Origin: Miniphocaeibacter halophilus
GTDB taxonomy: Bacteria > Bacillota > Clostridia > Tissierellales > Peptoniphilaceae
Length of the DNA stretch: 64,000 bases
Reading direction: 5' to 3'
Assembly (NCBI RefSeq): GCF_016458825.1
Contig: NZ_CP066744.1
Span: 377,001-441,000 of the forward strand
Below, one piece after another: positions 61,127 to 64,000 of this stretch. The position numbers and the translations under genes are program-made. The notes beneath the pieces were generated by a model. That model saw nothing but the letters and a program-made list of their open reading frames with translations, ran no database searches and was not told the DNA's origin. Position 1 is the first letter of the stretch. The number at the start of each line of letters is the position of its first letter.

Positions 61127-61600
61127 TTAATTTGTTAAACCTTGCATTGATAGTACAATATTTGAAATTAATGCTGAGCCAAAATAAGTTGATGCCATTA
61201 CAACAAATGAAATTAACACTATTTTCCAACTTAATTTCTTAAGCACATCTAACTGATCACCTACTGAAATTCCTGCAAATCCTAATAATGGTAAAACCAC
61301 TAAAGAAAAAATATAAGGCTTCATTGTATTAACTACAAAGCTTTGCACAGGTGATACAGGTAAAGTCAAGAAAAAAGCTACCAGAGTTGCCCAAGCAAAA
61401 CCTGGCAAATTCGGTTTTTTAACAAAATTCTTTATAGTTACCGCTAAAATTACCATAGCAAAAGATAGTAAGGTAGCCTTTATTAAATCTATTGTTGAAA
61501 AATCTTTACTTCCAAATAAAATATGTAAAGTAAAAACTACGATATATATGAAAATAATAATTTTCAATTGTTCTAATATTTCATCTATAGTTTTTTTCAT
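61127..61600 (-). CDS. Small integral membrane protein of the DUF3100 operon
   Basis: 157 residues with about five hydrophobic helices (IIIFIYIVVFTLHILFG, LIKATLLSFAMVILAVTI, FAWATLVAFFLTLPV, YIFSLVVLPLLGFAGI, IVLISFVVMASTYFG). The stop of DUF3100 overlaps its ATG, so they are cotranslated, probably as two subunits of one transporter. Family not recognised beyond that. Confidence 0.75.
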   Translation of the reverse strand: MKKTIDEILEQLKIIIFIYIVVFTLHILFGSKDFSTIDLIKATLLSFAMVILAVTIKNFVKKPNLPGFAWATLVAFFLTLPVSPVQSFVVNTMKPYIFSLVVLPLLGFAGISVGDQLDVLKKLSWKIVLISFVVMASTYFGSALISNIVLSMQGLTN

Positions 61601-62451
61601 TATGATTTCCCTCCAATCTCTTTGTTCTTGCCAATTTTCAACTTAGACAATTTCTTATAATAGAAATTAGCCAGAGGTAAAGCTATAAATATCTCTGAAT
61701 ATATACCTGTTACTGCTGTTAACAGTCCACTTGTTGCTGAGTATGCCAGTATTTGTTCATGCAATACCGGAACTGTACTATTTATTAATGAAGTTGTAGC
61801 TGCTCCCATCATAGAGGCACTACCCATACCTGATGCCATAGCTAAAGCAAATGGGTGAAAACCAATAGCTAATCCAATTGGAGCTAATATTGAATAAAAT
61901 ATAGTACCAAAAACACTTCCACTTATGTAAACGCCTAATGTTCCCATTCCTTCCGGAGATTCTAATCCATACTTATCGCCTATAATTCCTAAAGCAGTAT
62001 CCCTACATAGTGAAAATGTAGCCCCTACTGAAGATCTTCCTAATCCCATCATCATCGCTAATGGTAAAGCTATAAACATTGTCATAAGATTTCCGAATTC
62101 CTGTAACAATAATGCTGGTCCTGCTCTAAATACTACCCCGATTTGTGGTCCTGCGCTAATTCCAAACATAATTCCCAATGGATAAAGTGTTAATGACAAT
62201 AAATGTGGGGAAATTTTTATTTCCTTTTCTCCAATAAATTCCTTTAATTTTGGAATTACCCTTCCTAATAAGTCTGGAGATAGTAAGATAGCAAAAACAA
62301 TGGCCCATATTAATGTACCTATTTGGATATCGATTTCCTTGATTTTAAATTTTAAGGGTCCAATAAATTCCGCTATAATACAAACTACTAGGGTTGCAAT
62401 AACCGCATTTCTAACTCCAGAGTTCTTCTTTGTCCTTGAATTTTCCTTCAT
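61600..62451 (-). CDS. DUF3100 family membrane transporter
   Basis: 283 residues with about eight helices; it matches DUF3100 by GPLKFKIKEIDIQIGTLIWAIVFAILLSPDLLG, FRAGPALLLQEFGNL, LGRSSVGATFSLCRDTALGIIGDKYGL and GMGSASMMGAATTSL. Likely a transporter for the substrate processed by the downstream M20 enzyme (context inference). First gene of the operon; AGGAGG precedes the ATG. Divergent from the PucR regulator. Confidence 0.85.
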   Translation of the reverse strand: MKENSRTKKNSGVRNAVIATLVVCIIAEFIGPLKFKIKEIDIQIGTLIWAIVFAILLSPDLLGRVIPKLKEFIGEKEIKISPHLLSLTLYPLGIMFGISAGPQIGVVFRAGPALLLQEFGNLMTMFIALPLAMMMGLGRSSVGATFSLCRDTALGIIGDKYGLESPEGMGTLGVYISGSVFGTIFYSILAPIGLAIGFHPFALAMASGMGSASMMGAATTSLINSTVPVLHEQILAYSATSGLLTAVTGIYSEIFIALPLANFYYKKLSKLKIGKNKEIGGKS

Positions 62452-62540
62452 GATAACCTCCTTAGTCTTAATTTATTCCAGTATATCAATTTTGAAATAT
62501 ATTTACTATTGACGAATTAACCTAATTATCTGCCATTAAT

Positions 62541-62557
62541 TTGTGCAAATTGCACAA
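62541..62557. promoter_or_regulatory. Perfect palindrome between DUF3100 operon and PucR-type gene
   Basis: TTGTGCAAATTGCACAA is an 8-1-8 perfect inverted repeat. It lies just upstream of the pucR-like -35 box and about 90 bases before the divergent operon, so it suits control by the PucR-type protein. Confidence 0.7.
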
Positions 62558-62564
62558 CATATTT

Positions 62565-62593
62565 TTGACATTAATATGCTAAAATAGTAAAAT
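62565..62593 (+). promoter_or_regulatory. Promoter of the PucR-type regulator gene
   Basis: -35 TTGACA (62565-62570) and -10 TAAAAT (62588-62593), 17-base spacer. The ATG is 21 bases further. Confidence 0.8.
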
Positions 62594-62614
62594 TTCTTAT
62601 AGATGAGGTGATTT

Positions 62615-64000
62615 ATGCTTATTACAATAAAAGATATTCTTTTAATGAAAGAATTTAGTAGATGTAAATTAATAAGTGGAGAAAGTGGTATAAATAATAT
62701 AGTGAAATCCATTAATTCTATGGAAATACCCGATATAACAGATTGGCTTTCTGAAGGTGAATTACTTATTACAACAGGATATTCAATAAAGGATAGTCCT
62801 AAAAAAATGGAAGATTTAATTGTAAACTTATCTAAAATGAAATGTGCAGGATTAGCTATAAAAACTAGATTTATTAAAAAAATAAATAATAATGTATTAA
62901 CTTTATCTAATACTTTAAAAATACCTATAATTCATATCCCAGATGATATAAGTTTTTCAGATTTATCAACTCCAATAATGAAGAAAATTGTAGAAATGGA
63001 TAATTTGCAAAATAAAATATCTATAGATATGTATAATAGGTTTATTAATATTGGAATAGAAAATTTAGGTATTGAAGGAATTTCCACATTAATTTCAAAT
63101 ATTATTAATTCTGATGTCTTAATATTAGATAAAGATTTTAGAACTTATGTTGACAATGATAAAAACAAAAAAATTATTCCTTATTTAAAAAGTTCATTAA
63201 ATTTATTAAATGAAGATGGATTTACTTATTTAGCCGAGATCGATCTCGATGTATTAATAAAGAGAGTTATTGTTAAGAAAAAAATAATTGCATATATTAT
63301 AGTTTTAAATTTAGTGTCTAAAGATTATACCAATACTATAGATATTGTATTAGAACAGGCTACAAAGCTTCTTTCACTAGAAATATTAAAGCTAGAATCT
63401 GTTAGTAAAAATATATTCGATTTAGATAATATTTTTTTAACTGAAATTTTAGAAAATAATTTTAATTCAAATGAACAAATAGAAGTAAAAGCTGAGTCTT
63501 TAAATTGGCCAAATTTACCATATACTATTATCCTTTTACATTCAAAAAAATTCAATAATTTATTTGCCAATAAAGACAATTCTGAAATTGTTGTTTTTAA
63601 AAAAGACATTTATAGTATTATAAATGCAGAGTTCTATAAAAATGATCCTAAAATTAAAATAACATCTTTAAACAATGATTTCTACATCATAATTAATTCT
63701 AATAATTTTGATAAAAAACTTATAGAACAGTCTATAAACAATACAATAAATGAAGTAAACAATTACTGTAACATAAAACCTCTCTGTATTATTGGAGATA
63801 GTATAGATAAGTTAGATAAAATCCCCAATAAAATACATGATTTAGAATTAGCATTATCTATTTATTTTTTAAAAAAGGATAAAGCAGTTTTCATCTATGA
63901 AAAAGATACTATTATTGAACAGTTCTTTTTGAAAAATAAAGACAACTACTATTTAAAACAATTCATAGAAAACACCATTGGAAATATTATAGACAATAAA
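62615..64000 (+). CDS. PucR family transcriptional regulator, C-terminus beyond the window
   Basis: 462 codons are present and the frame is open to the edge. The N-terminal PucR-like domain (about 5-125) has ITIKDILLMKEFSRCKLISG, INSMEIPDITDWLSEGELLITTGY and KIPIIHIPDDISFSDL. The middle is the GGDEF-like or CdaR-type region; the C-terminal HTH is missing only because of the cut. GAGGTG lies 6 bases before the ATG. It probably activates the divergent DUF3100-M20-DUF1177 operon in response to its substrate. Confidence 0.9.
   Translation, partial: MLITIKDILLMKEFSRCKLISGESGINNIVKSINSMEIPDITDWLSEGELLITTGYSIKDSPKKMEDLIVNLSKMKCAGLAIKTRFIKKINNNVLTLSNTLKIPIIHIPDDISFSDLSTPIMKKIVEMDNLQNKISIDMYNRFINIGIENLGIEGISTLISNIINSDVLILDKDFRTYVDNDKNKKIIPYLKSSLNLLNEDGFTYLAEIDLDVLIKRVIVKKKIIAYIIVLNLVSKDYTNTIDIVLEQATKLLSLEILKLESVSKNIFDLDNIFLTEILENNFNSNEQIEVKAESLNWPNLPYTIILLHSKKFNNLFANKDNSEIVVFKKDIYSIINAEFYKNDPKIKITSLNNDFYIIINSNNFDKKLIEQSINNTINEVNNYCNIKPLCIIGDSIDKLDKIPNKIHDLELALSIYFLKKDKAVFIYEKDTIIEQFFLKNKDNYYLKQFIENTIGNIIDNK

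Overview
The window is very AT-rich DNA packed with Firmicutes genes. Gene content points to an anaerobic, amino-acid-using Clostridia/Tissierellia-type bacterium: [FeFe]-hydrogenase maturases (HydF, HydG), a 2-hydroxyacyl-CoA dehydratase/double-cubane-type operon, class III fructose-bisphosphatase, NiaR-type NAD control and the dnaX-ybaB-recR block. No rRNA, tRNA, CRISPR array or insertion sequence was seen. Most genes lie on the minus strand. In the 60-base lines I counted by hand, minus genes have strong G excess on their coding strand while plus genes are near balance, so the replication fork probably runs from high to low coordinates through the whole window.

Layout. 0-4.3 kb: an ECF sigma fragment, deoC, hpf, a spacer with four DnaA boxes, and two plus-strand membrane proteins. 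4.4-7.5 kb: an operon of a 2-hydroxyacyl-CoA dehydratase-family protein, its ATPase activator, a frameshifted second subunit and a DUF3343 protein. 7.7-11.3 kb: nadA-nadB-nadC-niaR, with nadC frameshifted. 11.4-14.8 kb: mscL and the hydF-hydG-regulator operon, preceded by an RNA leader with mutually exclusive terminator and antiterminator helices. 14.9-20.3 kb: catalase, azlCD, recR, ybaB, dnaX. 20.5-26.9 kb: an aldo/keto reductase, small membrane ORFs, rsgA with a leader ORF, a radical SAM protein, a HAD hydrolase and an N-acyl-D-amino-acid deacylase paralogue without a normal start codon. 26.9-33.0 kb: an ABC transporter with lipoprotein, divergent from a LytTR two-component system, with LytTR-like boxes between them.

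33.1-40.5 kb is a divergent catabolic island: a D-threonine-aldolase-fold PLP enzyme, YheO-type regulator and sodium symporter on one side; N-acyl-D-amino-acid deacylase, KDPG-type aldolase, 2-keto-3-deoxy-sugar-acid kinase and RidA on the other. Three copies of a T-tract repeat lie between them. Together these enzymes would convert an N-acyl aminosugar acid such as N-acetyl-D-glucosaminate to pyruvate and glyceraldehyde-3-phosphate.

40.6-43.5 kb is an accessory island of small membrane proteins, a CPBP protease and an XRE regulator. One promoter here carries a 19-nt block identical in sequence and position to a promoter 20 kb away that drives another small-peptide locus. This is my best candidate for an undescribed system. 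43.6-51.1 kb holds a degenerate J-domain protein, a PTS-IIC-like permease, the GNAT/ferredoxin/pirin group, YitT, a methyltransferase and a PHP hydrolase. 51.3-58.2 kb is livKHMGF and fbp. 58.4-64 kb has an XRE/membrane pair and a DUF3100, small membrane protein, M20 amidohydrolase and DUF1177 operon. That operon is divergent from a PucR-type regulator cut by the window end, with a perfect palindrome between them.
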